From assembly GCF_963548695.1 (NCBI RefSeq), contig NZ_CAUUWA010000038.1, forward strand, positions 1-22,963: DNA of 22,963 nt, in the 5' to 3' direction. The DNA comes from an uncultured Fretibacterium sp. (GTDB lineage: Bacteria; Synergistota; Synergistia; Synergistales; Aminobacteriaceae). Shown piece by piece: positions 7,131 to 13,581 of the stretch (positions within the stretch are counted from its first letter, which is position 1; each line of letters begins with the position of its first letter). The notes below the pieces were generated by a model. The model worked only from the letters and a program-made list of their open reading frames with translations, had not been told where the DNA came from and made no database searches. The translations under genes were made by a program, and so were the position numbers.

Positions 7131-8174
7131 TCAGCGACGCCTGCGTCCCTTTCTGACGTTCACCAGGATGCTGTTGCGTCCTGACCCCGTCAGCTTGTCG
7201 ATGGCAGCCAGAGCCCTGCCCGTACCCAGGGCCACGCACTCCATCGGATTCTCCGCCGTAAAGCAGTTGATCCCCGTCTGCTGCGAGATCAGCTCAGGCA
7301 GCCCCCTCAGCAGGGAGCCCCCCCCGGTGAGGACGATACCCCTGTCTATGATATCGGCCGAAAGCTCCGGCGGCGTTAGCTCCAGGACGTTGCGCACCCC
7401 ATCGACCAGGGTCTGGACCATCTCCCCTATCGCCATGTTGACGGCCGAGCTGGAGACCTCTATCTGCCGCGGCAGCCCCTGTACGAGGTCCCGGCCCTTG
7501 ATGACCATGCGCTGTTCCTCGTCCAGCGGAATGCAGGTGCCGATCATGATCTTCAGGTTCTCGGCCGTCTGCTCGCCGATCGCGAGGTTGTACTGGCGCC
7601 GGAGGTAGCGCATGATCCCCTCGTCGAACTTGTCCCCCCCAATCCGGAGCGACTTGGAGACGACGACCCCCCCAAGGGAGATCACCGCGATATCCGCCGT
7701 CCCGCCGCCGACGTCAACGACCATCTTGCCCCGGGCCTCCTCGACGTTGAGGTTGGCCCCGATGGCCGCGGCCATGGGCTCCTCGATGAGGTAGGCTTCC
7801 TTGGCCCCAACCTCGAGCGCCGCCTCGAGGACGGCCCTGCGCTCCACGTCCGTAGCGCCGGATGGAACGCAGATCATCGCCCTGTTCCTGAAGAAACGCT
7901 GCCAGCCGCGCGTGACGCGCCGCATGAAGTGCTGGAGCATCGCCTCGGTCATCGAGTAGTTTGCGATGACGCCGTCCCTGAGCGGGCGGACAGAGACGAT
8001 GCTGCCCGGCGTGCGTCCCACCATGTTCTTGGCCTCGTATCCCACGGCCAGGATGCTGCCGGTATCCTGATCGACGGCCACGACCGAGGGCTCCCTCAGC
8101 ACGACCCCATGCCTCTTCTCGAAGATCAGGATCGTCGCCGTGCCCAAATCGATTCCTATATCCGTTCCGAACAT
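7131..8174 (-). CDS. mreB: MreB/Mbl-type actin-like protein
   Basis: An actin-like cytoskeletal ATPase of 347 residues that guides lateral wall synthesis at the inner membrane. The nucleotide-binding motifs are intact: DIGIDLGTA at the start, VVDVGGGTADIAVISLGG in phosphate loop 2, and IVLTGGGSLLRGLPEL in the adenosine motif. IEEPMAAAIGANL and RIGGDKFDEGIMRYLRRQY are also typical of MreB. It ends in an unusual basic tail, NVRKGRRRR. ATG at 8174 is chosen over an in-frame TTG two codons earlier because GGAGGT lies six bases before it. No mreC or mreD follows; instead flgF and flgG do, as in the Firmicutes mbl-flhO-flhP arrangement, so it may be a Mbl-type paralogue. Confidence 0.93.
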   Translation of the reverse strand: MFGTDIGIDLGTATILIFEKRHGVVLREPSVVAVDQDTGSILAVGYEAKNMVGRTPGSIVSVRPLRDGVIANYSMTEAMLQHFMRRVTRGWQRFFRNRAMICVPSGATDVERRAVLEAALEVGAKEAYLIEEPMAAAIGANLNVEEARGKMVVDVGGGTADIAVISLGGVVVSKSLRIGGDKFDEGIMRYLRRQYNLAIGEQTAENLKIMIGTCIPLDEEQRMVIKGRDLVQGLPRQIEVSSSAVNMAIGEMVQTLVDGVRNVLELTPPELSADIIDRGIVLTGGGSLLRGLPELISQQTGINCFTAENPMECVALGTGRALAAIDKLTGSGRNSILVNVRKGRRRR

Positions 8175-8196
8175 CGTCAAACCTCCGTCAAACCTC
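8175..8196 (-). repeat. Tandem 11-bp duplication carrying two Shine-Dalgarno sites
   Basis: CGTCAAACCTC (plus strand) occurs twice back to back at 8175-8185 and 8186-8196. Read on the minus strand it yields two GGAGGTTTGACG units just before the mreB ATG. The nearer one has ideal spacing; the farther one is 17 bases from the start. It looks like a recent slip duplication, or a second loading site. Confidence 0.7.
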
Positions 8197-8457
8197 CCTG
8201 GGAGGCCGAAACATCAAACGCCCCTCGCCGCCGAGGCCAGCACCCTATTTTCATCAGCGTTTCCGCCCCATCTCGATATGAACCCCCATGGGGCTTCGGT
8301 CGGGTTCGTACCTCTCCTCCGGACACATCTCCTCCTCAAGAAGAACACGATGGACCCATGATGAAAATTGTAGCGCCTGAGACGTTTTTTTACCAGAGCA
8401 GACGAGATCTTTCGTACCTTTCTGGGAAAGCGGAGGCACACACTGGAAAACAACATA
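8197..8457 (-). promoter_or_regulatory. Upstream region of mreB with possible promoter
   Basis: About 355 bases lie between mreB and the M20 peptidase stop. I see no credible gene in it. A TACAAT -10-like hexamer lies at 8372-8367 (minus strand), without a good -35. A 10-base perfect palindrome (CCCCATGGGG) lies at 8284-8293. Both are weak on their own, but this region must carry the start of the mreB-flg transcript if the hairpin upstream terminates the peptidase transcript. Confidence 0.35.
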
Positions 8458-8492
8458 CCGGAGAGGGAGGAATCCTCTTCCCCCCTCTCCGG
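8445..8492 (-). terminator. Terminator after the M20 peptidase
   Basis: Ten-base arms CCGGAGAGGG (8458-8467) and CCCTCTCCGG (8483-8492) pair perfectly. On the minus strand the stem is followed by the T-rich run TATGTTGTTTT. It lies 38 bases past the peptidase stop codon. Confidence 0.7.
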
Positions 8493-8529
8493 CACGCCGT
8501 TTTCGGCAAGAATGCGGCGGAACTTCAGC

Positions 8530-9753
8530 TCAGAGCCCGCCCAGCATCATCAAGGCGAAGACCTTCGCGTTGTTGACAAGGTAGTCTATCTCCGTGTACT
8601 CGTCGGGTTGATGGGCCACTCCGGCACATTCCTGCTGCCAGACGACCGCGGGAATGCCCTTTTTGCGGAAGAACGCCGCAAACGTGCCCCCCCCGATCCC
8701 TCCGGTCCTCGGCTCCACCCCAAGCACCTCTCGAACGGCGCCGCAGAGCAGCCGGACGATATCGCTGTCCGGAGGGGTGGGGGCGGCCGCATCGTTTCGG
8801 CCAACCTCGAGGTCAACCGCGGCGCCGGTCCGGTTCGCCACGTCCTTACGCACCCGCTCCACGACCCCCAGCACCTCGTCCAGGGAGACGGAGGGGAGGA
8901 CGCGGCAGTCGAACTCGAATCGTTCTTTGCCGGGGACCGTGTTCGTGTTGGGGACGTTGGCAAAGCGGCGGGTCGGCTCGAAGGTCGAGACGGGAGGATC
9001 AAAAAGCGGGTCCTCGTCCGGAAACGCCTTGTGCAGGGCCTCGTCCACCTCCACGGCCAGGATGTTGGCCGCACGACAGGCGTTCAGCCCCGTATTGGGC
9101 AGGCTGGCATGGGCCTGGCGACCCGTTACGGTAAAGGCGAGCTTGAGGCCGGCCTTCTCGGATATCTCGACGAAATCCCCCGCATCGTTGCCGCCGTCCG
9201 GAGCGATCACCAGGTCGTCCGGGCGGAAAAGCCCCCGTTCCAGCAGGGGCTCCAGGCCGAAACCGCTCCCCATCTCCTCGTCCGCGGCAAAGACGAGGCA
9301 CACGGAGAACTCCGGCTCGGCGCCGGAGGCGACGAGCGCCTTGAGCGCGTAGAGCGAGGCGATAAGGGTCATCCCGTTGTCGCTGACCCCGCGCCCATAG
9401 AGACGGGACCCCTTGACGACGGGCTGATAGGGGTCTATTGTCCAGAGCGACCGATCCCCCTCGGGGACGATATCGATATGCGTCAGGATGCAGAGCCGGC
9501 GCTGCTGCTTCCCCGGCAGCTCCAGAAACAGAGAGGGCCGGTTCCCCGTCGGGGACCTTTCGTCCTCAACCCTCTGCCATGTAACGGCGCCCAGCCCCAG
9601 CTCCGCGACAAGACGCTCGATCTCCCTGGCCTTCTCCTCCTCCCCCGTCCCCCCGTTATGGGGGGAGACGGCGGGAATGCGGCAGATCCGGCTCAGGGCC
9701 TCGACCATCTCGCCGCGAAGCCCTTCGACTGCCGAAAGCACCCTGTCCTTCAC
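8530..9753 (-). CDS. M20-family metallopeptidase
   Basis: A cytoplasmic zinc aminoacylase/carboxypeptidase-like hydrolase of 407 residues. The di-zinc site is complete: H92 and D94 in LTHIDIVPEGD, the bridging D125 in GRGVSDNG, the catalytic pair E159-E160 in AADEEMGSG, D186 in APDGGND and H381 in VAHQPDEYTE. A dimerisation/lid domain fits the middle part (about 195-310), with the conserved GRQAHASLPNTGLNAC block. It resembles M20 metallo-hydrolases annotated as dipeptidase or ArgE/DapE-like; the substrate cannot be assigned. GTG at 9753 has GGAGG eight bases upstream. It follows glutamate dehydrogenase by 49 bases, suggesting a shared role in peptide and amino-acid catabolism. Confidence 0.88.
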   Translation of the reverse strand: MKDRVLSAVEGLRGEMVEALSRICRIPAVSPHNGGTGEEEKAREIERLVAELGLGAVTWQRVEDERSPTGNRPSLFLELPGKQQRRLCILTHIDIVPEGDRSLWTIDPYQPVVKGSRLYGRGVSDNGMTLIASLYALKALVASGAEPEFSVCLVFAADEEMGSGFGLEPLLERGLFRPDDLVIAPDGGNDAGDFVEISEKAGLKLAFTVTGRQAHASLPNTGLNACRAANILAVEVDEALHKAFPDEDPLFDPPVSTFEPTRRFANVPNTNTVPGKERFEFDCRVLPSVSLDEVLGVVERVRKDVANRTGAAVDLEVGRNDAAAPTPPDSDIVRLLCGAVREVLGVEPRTGGIGGGTFAAFFRKKGIPAVVWQQECAGVAHQPDEYTEIDYLVNNAKVFALMMLGGL

Positions 9754-9802
9754 GAGAACTGCCTCCTCAAAGCAGAGAAAGCAAGCCTAAGGGAGAGCAA
9801 GC

Positions 9803-11080
9803 CTACAGGAAGATGCCGCGCAGCGCCTCGACGTCGGCGACGCGCTGGATGGCGGCCATGAAAGCGGCGCGGCGCATCTTGACGTTCTTGGACTGGGCGT
9901 AGTCCCAGACGCGCTTGAAATTGCCCTTCATGATGTGGATCAGGCGGTTGTTGTACTCCTCCTCCGTCCAGAAGAATCCCTGGAGGTTCTGCGCCCACTC
10001 GAAGTAGGAGCCGATGACGCCGCCCGAGTTGGCCAGGAAGTCGGGGACGAGCGTGACGCCCTTGTCCGAGAGGATCTTGTCTCCCTCGGGGGTGACGGGG
10101 CCGTTGGCACCCTCGACGAGGTACTTGGCCTTCACCTTGTCCGCCGTCTTGTCGTTCAAAACGCCGTCGAGCGCGCAGGGGAACAGGAAATCGCAGTCCG
10201 TGAACAGGACGTCCGAGACCCCCAGCTTCTCGCAGCCGTCGCAGGTATAGCCCTCCAGCAACCTCTTGGGGTGCGAGGAGACCATCTCAAAGGCCTTCTT
10301 CAGGTCGATGCCCTTCGGGGAGTAGTAGGACCCCGTGATGTCGCTGATGGCGACGATCTTCACCCCCGCCTCCGCCAGCGTCTTCGCCGTGTAGCTGCCG
10401 ACGTTACCGAACCCCTGGATGGCCGCCCGAATGCCCTCCGGGTTCTTGCCCAGGACCTTCATCAGCTCGAGGCCGCAGGTGGCGACGCCGCGGCCCGTGG
10501 CCTCGTTGCGCCCCCTGGAGCCCCAGTACGGGATCGGCTTGCCCGTAAACACGCCCGGCTCCAGCTGGCCGCGCATCTTGGTGAGGGTGTCGCTGAACCA
10601 CACCATCTCCTGGCCTCCCGTGTTGAGGTCCGGGGCGGGCACATCCTGCCAGGTCCCGACGATCGGCGCGATGCGGGCCGCAAAGGTGCGGGACATGCGC
10701 TCCTTCTCCTTCTTGGAGAGGACCAGCGGATCGCAGCAGATCCCGCCCTTGCCGCCGCCGTAGGGGATGCCTGCCAGCGAACACTTCCAGGTCATGAGCA
10801 TGGCCAGAGCCTCGCACTCGTCCACGTCCACGTCGGGATGGAAACGGATGCCGCCCTTGGCCGGGCCGATGGCGGTGGAGTGCTGCACCCTGTAGCCCTT
10901 GAAAACCTGGACGGAACCGTCGTCCATCTCCACGGGCACGGAGACCTCGAGCCTGCGCTCGGAGTTGCTCAAGATCGAGATGAGCTTATCGTCGAGCCCC
11001 ATCTCCTCCGCAGCACCATAGAAATTCTTCAGTGCCGTATCCAGCAACACATTCGTAGCCGTCCTTCTCGTAACCGACAT
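9803..11080 (-). CDS. gdhA: Glutamate dehydrogenase
   Basis: Converts glutamate to 2-oxoglutarate and ammonia with NAD(P), a key step in amino-acid fermentation. The 425 residues hold the catalytic segment AIGPAKGGIRFHPDVDVDE, the lysine-bearing IPYGGGKGGICCDP, and PAPDLNTGGQEMVWFSD; the Rossmann domain shows IQGFGNVGSYTAKTLAEAG, and the end has VEGANGPVTPEGD and PDFLANSGGVIGSYFEW. Length fits the hexameric small-subunit class. ATG at 11080 is preferred over an upstream in-frame start 23 codons earlier because GGAGGTG precedes it by the right distance and the conserved N-terminus begins there. Coenzyme preference is not read from sequence. Confidence 0.95.
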   Translation of the reverse strand: MSVTRRTATNVLLDTALKNFYGAAEEMGLDDKLISILSNSERRLEVSVPVEMDDGSVQVFKGYRVQHSTAIGPAKGGIRFHPDVDVDECEALAMLMTWKCSLAGIPYGGGKGGICCDPLVLSKKEKERMSRTFAARIAPIVGTWQDVPAPDLNTGGQEMVWFSDTLTKMRGQLEPGVFTGKPIPYWGSRGRNEATGRGVATCGLELMKVLGKNPEGIRAAIQGFGNVGSYTAKTLAEAGVKIVAISDITGSYYSPKGIDLKKAFEMVSSHPKRLLEGYTCDGCEKLGVSDVLFTDCDFLFPCALDGVLNDKTADKVKAKYLVEGANGPVTPEGDKILSDKGVTLVPDFLANSGGVIGSYFEWAQNLQGFFWTEEEYNNRLIHIMKGNFKRVWDYAQSKNVKMRRAAFMAAIQRVADVEALRGIFL

Positions 11081-11176
11081 ACCAGACACCTCCACACAAT
11101 TTTTGTTGGCAAAGGAACCGGATAGAGCTTGAAATCCACGCAACGACATCTAACTTGGACCCACGCCTGCACGCAC

Positions 11177-11208
11177 CCGCAGGGGACTGCGGCATCAGCT
11201 AAAGAATA
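11177..11208 (-). promoter_or_regulatory. Leader of glutamate dehydrogenase: weak -10 and small hairpin
   Basis: The 173-base gap between xseB and gdhA holds an extended -10-like TGC-TATTCT (hexamer at 11208-11203, minus strand) with no clear -35. Just downstream is a perfect six-base stem with a four-base loop (11177-11182 pairing 11187-11192). A promoter private to gdhA is plausible but not firm. Confidence 0.28.
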
Positions 11209-11253
11209 GCACAAGACGAACAAAAAATGCACCAAGAATCAAGTTTTCAATTT

Positions 11254-11484
11254 TTAGTTTTCAACTTTTTCATCCTCACCTCCGGCGGCGTCCTCGAAGG
11301 GCTCCTCGCCGTCCCGGGCCAGGATCGCCACCCTCTGCTCCGCCCTCTCCAGAATCCTCCGGCTCTCCCGCACCAGGGAGACCCCGCGCTCGAAGACCTC
11401 GAGAGCCTCGTCCAAGGGCATCGGCTCGGACTCGAGACGCCTCAGGACCTCATCCAACCGCTCCAGGTTATCGCCAAACGACAT
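11254..11484 (-). CDS. xseB: Exodeoxyribonuclease VII small subunit
   Basis: XseB partners with XseA in exonuclease VII, which degrades single-stranded DNA to oligonucleotides. The 76-residue product shows the family signature LERLDEVLRRLESEPMPLDE followed by ALEVFERGVSLVRESRRILE, two helices that bind the XseA tail, and ends in an acidic tail. ATG at 11484 (MSFGDNL) matches the usual family start with AAAGGA upstream; a longer in-frame version would add 18 unconserved residues. xseA is not next to it: the upstream side is the divergent rpmB gene, so the large subunit must be elsewhere. Confidence 0.9.
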   Translation of the reverse strand: MSFGDNLERLDEVLRRLESEPMPLDEALEVFERGVSLVRESRRILERAEQRVAILARDGEEPFEDAAGGEDEKVEN

Positions 11485-11639
11485 CGGTCCTTTCCCCTCC
11501 CAACCTTCCGGCCCATACCCCTGCACGCCGTCCCACATCCCTTATCTCCGCCGCGCGGACACAGGCTCGAATCCATGAAGATTCCTCCTAAGTTCAAAAT
11601 TCTCCTCGTCCGGATCCCTCAAGTCCAGCCCCGGACATT

Positions 11640-11667
11640 TTTCCATTTGAAAAAAATATGATAAAAT
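11640..11667 (+). promoter_or_regulatory. Likely rpmB promoter
   Basis: TTTCCA (11640-11645) and TAAAAT (11662-11667) are separated by 16 bases in an A/T-rich island, about 92 bases before the rpmB start. An overlapping TATGAT (11657-11662) is an alternative -10. The region also separates rpmB from the divergent xseB. Confidence 0.45.
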
Positions 11668-11759
11668 CCTGAGGCAAAAACATGCAATCTCTCTCGGCGA
11701 GGAGAGGGCAAGAAGCCTACCCCCCGTCCGAGTTGAAGAAAAAACGGAGGGAAATTACA

Positions 11760-11963
11760 ATGGCAAAGGTCTGTCAGTGCTGCGGACGCGGCCCCGTGAC
11801 GGGGAACGCGGTCAGCCATTCCAACCGGCATACGCGCCGTCGTTGGCTGGTCAATCTTCAGAGTGTCCGGATCGATGCGGGCGATGGCTCCACCTTCAAG
11901 GTGCGCGTGTGCACGAAGTGCCTGAAGTCCGGCTTCGTCAAGAGAGCGGCGTCGGCAGTCTGA
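11760..11963 (+). CDS. rpmB: Ribosomal protein bL28
   Basis: A 67-residue large-subunit ribosomal protein. MAKVCQCCGRGPVTGNAVSH and SNRHTRRRWLVNLQSVRI are diagnostic of bL28. Two cysteine pairs, CQCC near residue 5 and CTKC near residue 51, mark the zinc-binding form of the protein. ATG at 11760 has GGAGGG eight bases upstream; the in-frame extension to 11682 is not conserved. The gene is monocistronic between a promoter-like island and a strong terminator. Confidence 0.96.
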   Translation: MAKVCQCCGRGPVTGNAVSHSNRHTRRRWLVNLQSVRIDAGDGSTFKVRVCTKCLKSGFVKRAASAV

Positions 11964-11995
11964 TTCTGCGGGGACGGAACGAAAGAGAAGCGGTG

Positions 11996-12024
11996 CGGAA
12001 TCCTTCGGGATTCCGTTTGTTTTT
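11996..12024 (+). terminator. Rho-independent terminator of rpmB
   Basis: Eight-base arms CGGAATCC (11996-12003) and GGATTCCG (12008-12015) enclose a TTCG tetraloop and are followed by TTTGTTTTT. It lies 33 bases past the rpmB stop codon. Confidence 0.9.
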
Positions 12025-12261
12025 ATGTCTTCCATTTTTATGTCTCCCTGGGAGCGCGCTTTGGCCCACGCCGCCCTCTTCGCTTCGTCCCCGCCGCAGC
12101 GCTCCTACGGCCTCGTTTCCCTTATTCGTGTATTCTACCGTAATCGGAAACAAAGAACAAACCCCTGCTTCGGAGGGCATGAAAATTCGAGGGACACGAA
12201 CGGGTCTCCTTATGCCGTACTTCTTGGAGGCGGCTCAGCCAGAGAGCCATCGGCGAGACGA
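12025..12261. other. Noncoding spacer between rpmB and gpt
   Basis: No credible gene, tRNA or riboswitch is recognised in this stretch; the open frames are short and lack ribosome-binding sites. An 11-base direct repeat (TTTTTATGTCT) starts at 12020 and again at 12035. Confidence 0.5.
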
Positions 12262-12272
12262 TATAATACAAT
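12262..12272 (+). promoter_or_regulatory. Likely gpt promoter -10 region
   Basis: A perfect TATAAT (12262-12267) overlaps TACAAT (12267-12272), 28-33 bases before the gpt start. No good -35 is visible 16-18 bases upstream. If used, the leader would be only about 25 bases long. Confidence 0.45.
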
Positions 12273-12299
12273 ATAAGGAAGACGACGGAGGGGATCGCT

Positions 12300-12785
12300 A
12301 TGGGGGCCGAGGACCGCTATTGCAAGACGTACTCCATCTCATGGGAGAGGATCCATCAGGACTGCAAGTCCCTGGCGGAGAGGCTCCACGGGATGGGGAG
12401 ATGGGAGCACATCGTGGGTATCGCCCGAGGGGGACTGGTCCCATCGGCGATCGTCGCGCGGGAGCTGAGCATCCGGCTGGTCGATACCGTCTGTATCTCG
12501 AGCTACACGCTCAGGACCCAGGGCAGGCCCCACATCCTTAAGGGAATCCAGACCGAGAACGGAGGCCGAAACTGGCTCATCGTCGACGACCTGGTGGACA
12601 CCGGCAAGACGGCACAGGTCGTGCGCGCCCTCCTTCCTAACGCCTGCTTCGCCACGGTCTACGCAAAGCCCGAGGGGCGTTCCTTCGTGGACACCTTCAT
12701 CACGGAGGTCTCCCAGGACACATGGATCCTCTTCCCGTGGGATTCGGAGTACGCCTACAGCAAGCCTCTGGTGGAGGATGCCTGA
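12300..12785 (+). CDS. gpt: Xanthine-guanine phosphoribosyltransferase
   Basis: Salvages guanine, xanthine or hypoxanthine with PRPP to the nucleoside monophosphate. The 161-residue product matches the enterobacterial Gpt type: VGIARGGLVPSAIVARELSI, then LVDTVCISSYTLR, the PRPP-binding loop LIVDDLVDTGKTA, and late AKPEGRSFVDTF and DTWILFPWD blocks that set the purine pocket. ATG at 12300 follows a GACGGAGGGG site. It is monocistronic, between a TATAAT-type promoter and a strong hairpin. An NCS2 permease gene nearby could supply the base. Confidence 0.93.
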   Translation: MGAEDRYCKTYSISWERIHQDCKSLAERLHGMGRWEHIVGIARGGLVPSAIVARELSIRLVDTVCISSYTLRTQGRPHILKGIQTENGGRNWLIVDDLVDTGKTAQVVRALLPNACFATVYAKPEGRSFVDTFITEVSQDTWILFPWDSEYAYSKPLVEDA

Positions 12786-12808
12786 ACCGGAGGATGCCTG
12801 AGCCGCGG

Positions 12809-12839
12809 CGGGAGGGAGCGGTTCTACCGCTCCCTCCCG
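12809..12839. terminator. Strong hairpin between convergent gpt and yjfB-like genes
   Basis: Fourteen-base perfect arms (12809-12822 and 12826-12839) with a three-base loop. It sits between the two convergent stops (12785 and 12872), so it could stop transcription from both sides, although neither flank has a long T run. Confidence 0.7.
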
Positions 12840-12871
12840 TCCCCAACCGGCTCATTGGCTCCCAAACCGAA

Positions 12872-13042
12872 TCACGCCTGGAGATCCAGCGCCCTGCCCA
12901 TACCCATCGACTGCAAAAGCTGGGTCATCGTCGCCTGCTGAAGGTCCATGACGTTCCTCAGCATCGACACCTGCACCGCGGAGCTTACCCGCGCGGCAGC
13001 CATCTCCATGGAGTACCTCGCGACATCTGCCGATATGTCCAT
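12872..13042 (-). CDS. YjfB-like putative motility protein (56 aa)
   Basis: A short gene. It starts MDISADVARYSMEMAAARVS and continues with alternating helices rich in Met, Gln and Ala (MLRNVMDLQQATMTQLLQS), the pattern of the YjfB family of small proteins tied to motility by family annotation. The ATG at 13042 has a very good AGGAGGTGA site nine bases upstream, which supports it being real; an in-frame GTG two codons earlier is too close to that site. It is alone, convergent with gpt. No sigma-28-type promoter was recognised. Its molecular role is unknown. Confidence 0.75.
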   Translation of the reverse strand: MDISADVARYSMEMAAARVSSAVQVSMLRNVMDLQQATMTQLLQSMGMGRALDLQA

Positions 13043-13170
13043 GTTCACTCACCTCCTTTCCTGCGATGTCTCGCATCCACCGCGTCCAAACCGCGGACCC
13101 AACGAGAAAGGCGTGCCCCTGGCTGGGGCTGCACCTTCAGGGGAAACGCCGTTCTCGCGCGGGGGCGATG

Positions 13171-13179
13171 TGCTATGAT
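13171..13179 (+). promoter_or_regulatory. Possible extended -10 promoter of the PQ-loop gene
   Basis: TGC-TATGAT (hexamer 13174-13179) is an extended -10 element about 54 bases before the downstream ATG. No strong -35 is seen. Confidence 0.4.
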
Positions 13180-13232
13180 GAAGAGTGCGTGAAGAACCGC
13201 CCGCATTCACCTTATCTTTCAGCGAAAGGGGC

Positions 13233-13556
13233 ATGTCCGTTTTGAACTGGGTTCATCTGCTGGAGACGCTGATGTTGATCTGTTTTGGGGCCGCCTGGCC
13301 CTTGTCGATCCTCAAGTCCTGGAGGGCGCGCACGGCCAGGGGCAAGAGCCTTGGATTCCTCATGGTGATCCTGCTGGGATACACGGCCGGAATCGCAAAG
13401 GTGTACCTGGTGGACGGCATCCAGGGCTTCCTGCTCATTCCCTACTCCATCAACTTCATCCTCGTGGGGACCGAGACGGTCCTCTACTTCCGGAACACCC
13501 GACTCGATCGGCAGCCCGAACGGGAGGCGGATGTCCAAACCCGGGGACGCCAATAA
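13233..13556 (+). CDS. SemiSWEET/PQ-loop family membrane protein
   Basis: A 107-residue inner-membrane protein with three predicted transmembrane segments (about residues 6-22, 40-58 and 64-83). The PQ-loop signature is seen in GAAWPLSILKSWRARTARGK, followed by SLGFLMVILLGYTAGIAKVY. Half-size SWEET proteins dimerise to move sugars or other small solutes, but this divergent WPLSI-type branch has no established substrate. ATG at 13233 is chosen because the helix begins right after it and GAAAGGG lies just upstream, although spacing is short; an in-frame GTG at 13185 would add 16 residues. It converges on the permease gene. Confidence 0.7.
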   Translation: MSVLNWVHLLETLMLICFGAAWPLSILKSWRARTARGKSLGFLMVILLGYTAGIAKVYLVDGIQGFLLIPYSINFILVGTETVLYFRNTRLDRQPEREADVQTRGRQ

Positions 13557-13562
13557 AAGACT

Positions 13563-13580
13563 AATGCTTGCTGGGGCATT
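13563..13580. terminator. Weak hairpin between convergent genes
   Basis: AATGC (13563-13567) pairs with GCATT (13576-13580) in the 25-base gap between the convergent PQ-loop and permease stops. On the minus strand it is followed by AGTCTTTTA. The stem is short, so the call is tentative. Confidence 0.3.
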
Positions 13581-13581
13581 C

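Noticed and set aside
8214..8495. Small minus-strand frames in the mreB leader
   Set aside because: No ribosome-binding site, Arg-rich composition, and one crosses the peptidase terminator hairpin.
8512..9861. 449-codon plus-strand frame
   Set aside because: Antisense to the M20 peptidase, whose catalytic motifs are complete.
9935..11125. 396-codon plus-strand frame
   Set aside because: Antisense to glutamate dehydrogenase, which is unmistakable.
12025..12276. 83-codon plus-strand frame between rpmB and gpt
   Set aside because: No ribosome-binding site or family features, and it overlaps the gpt -10 element.
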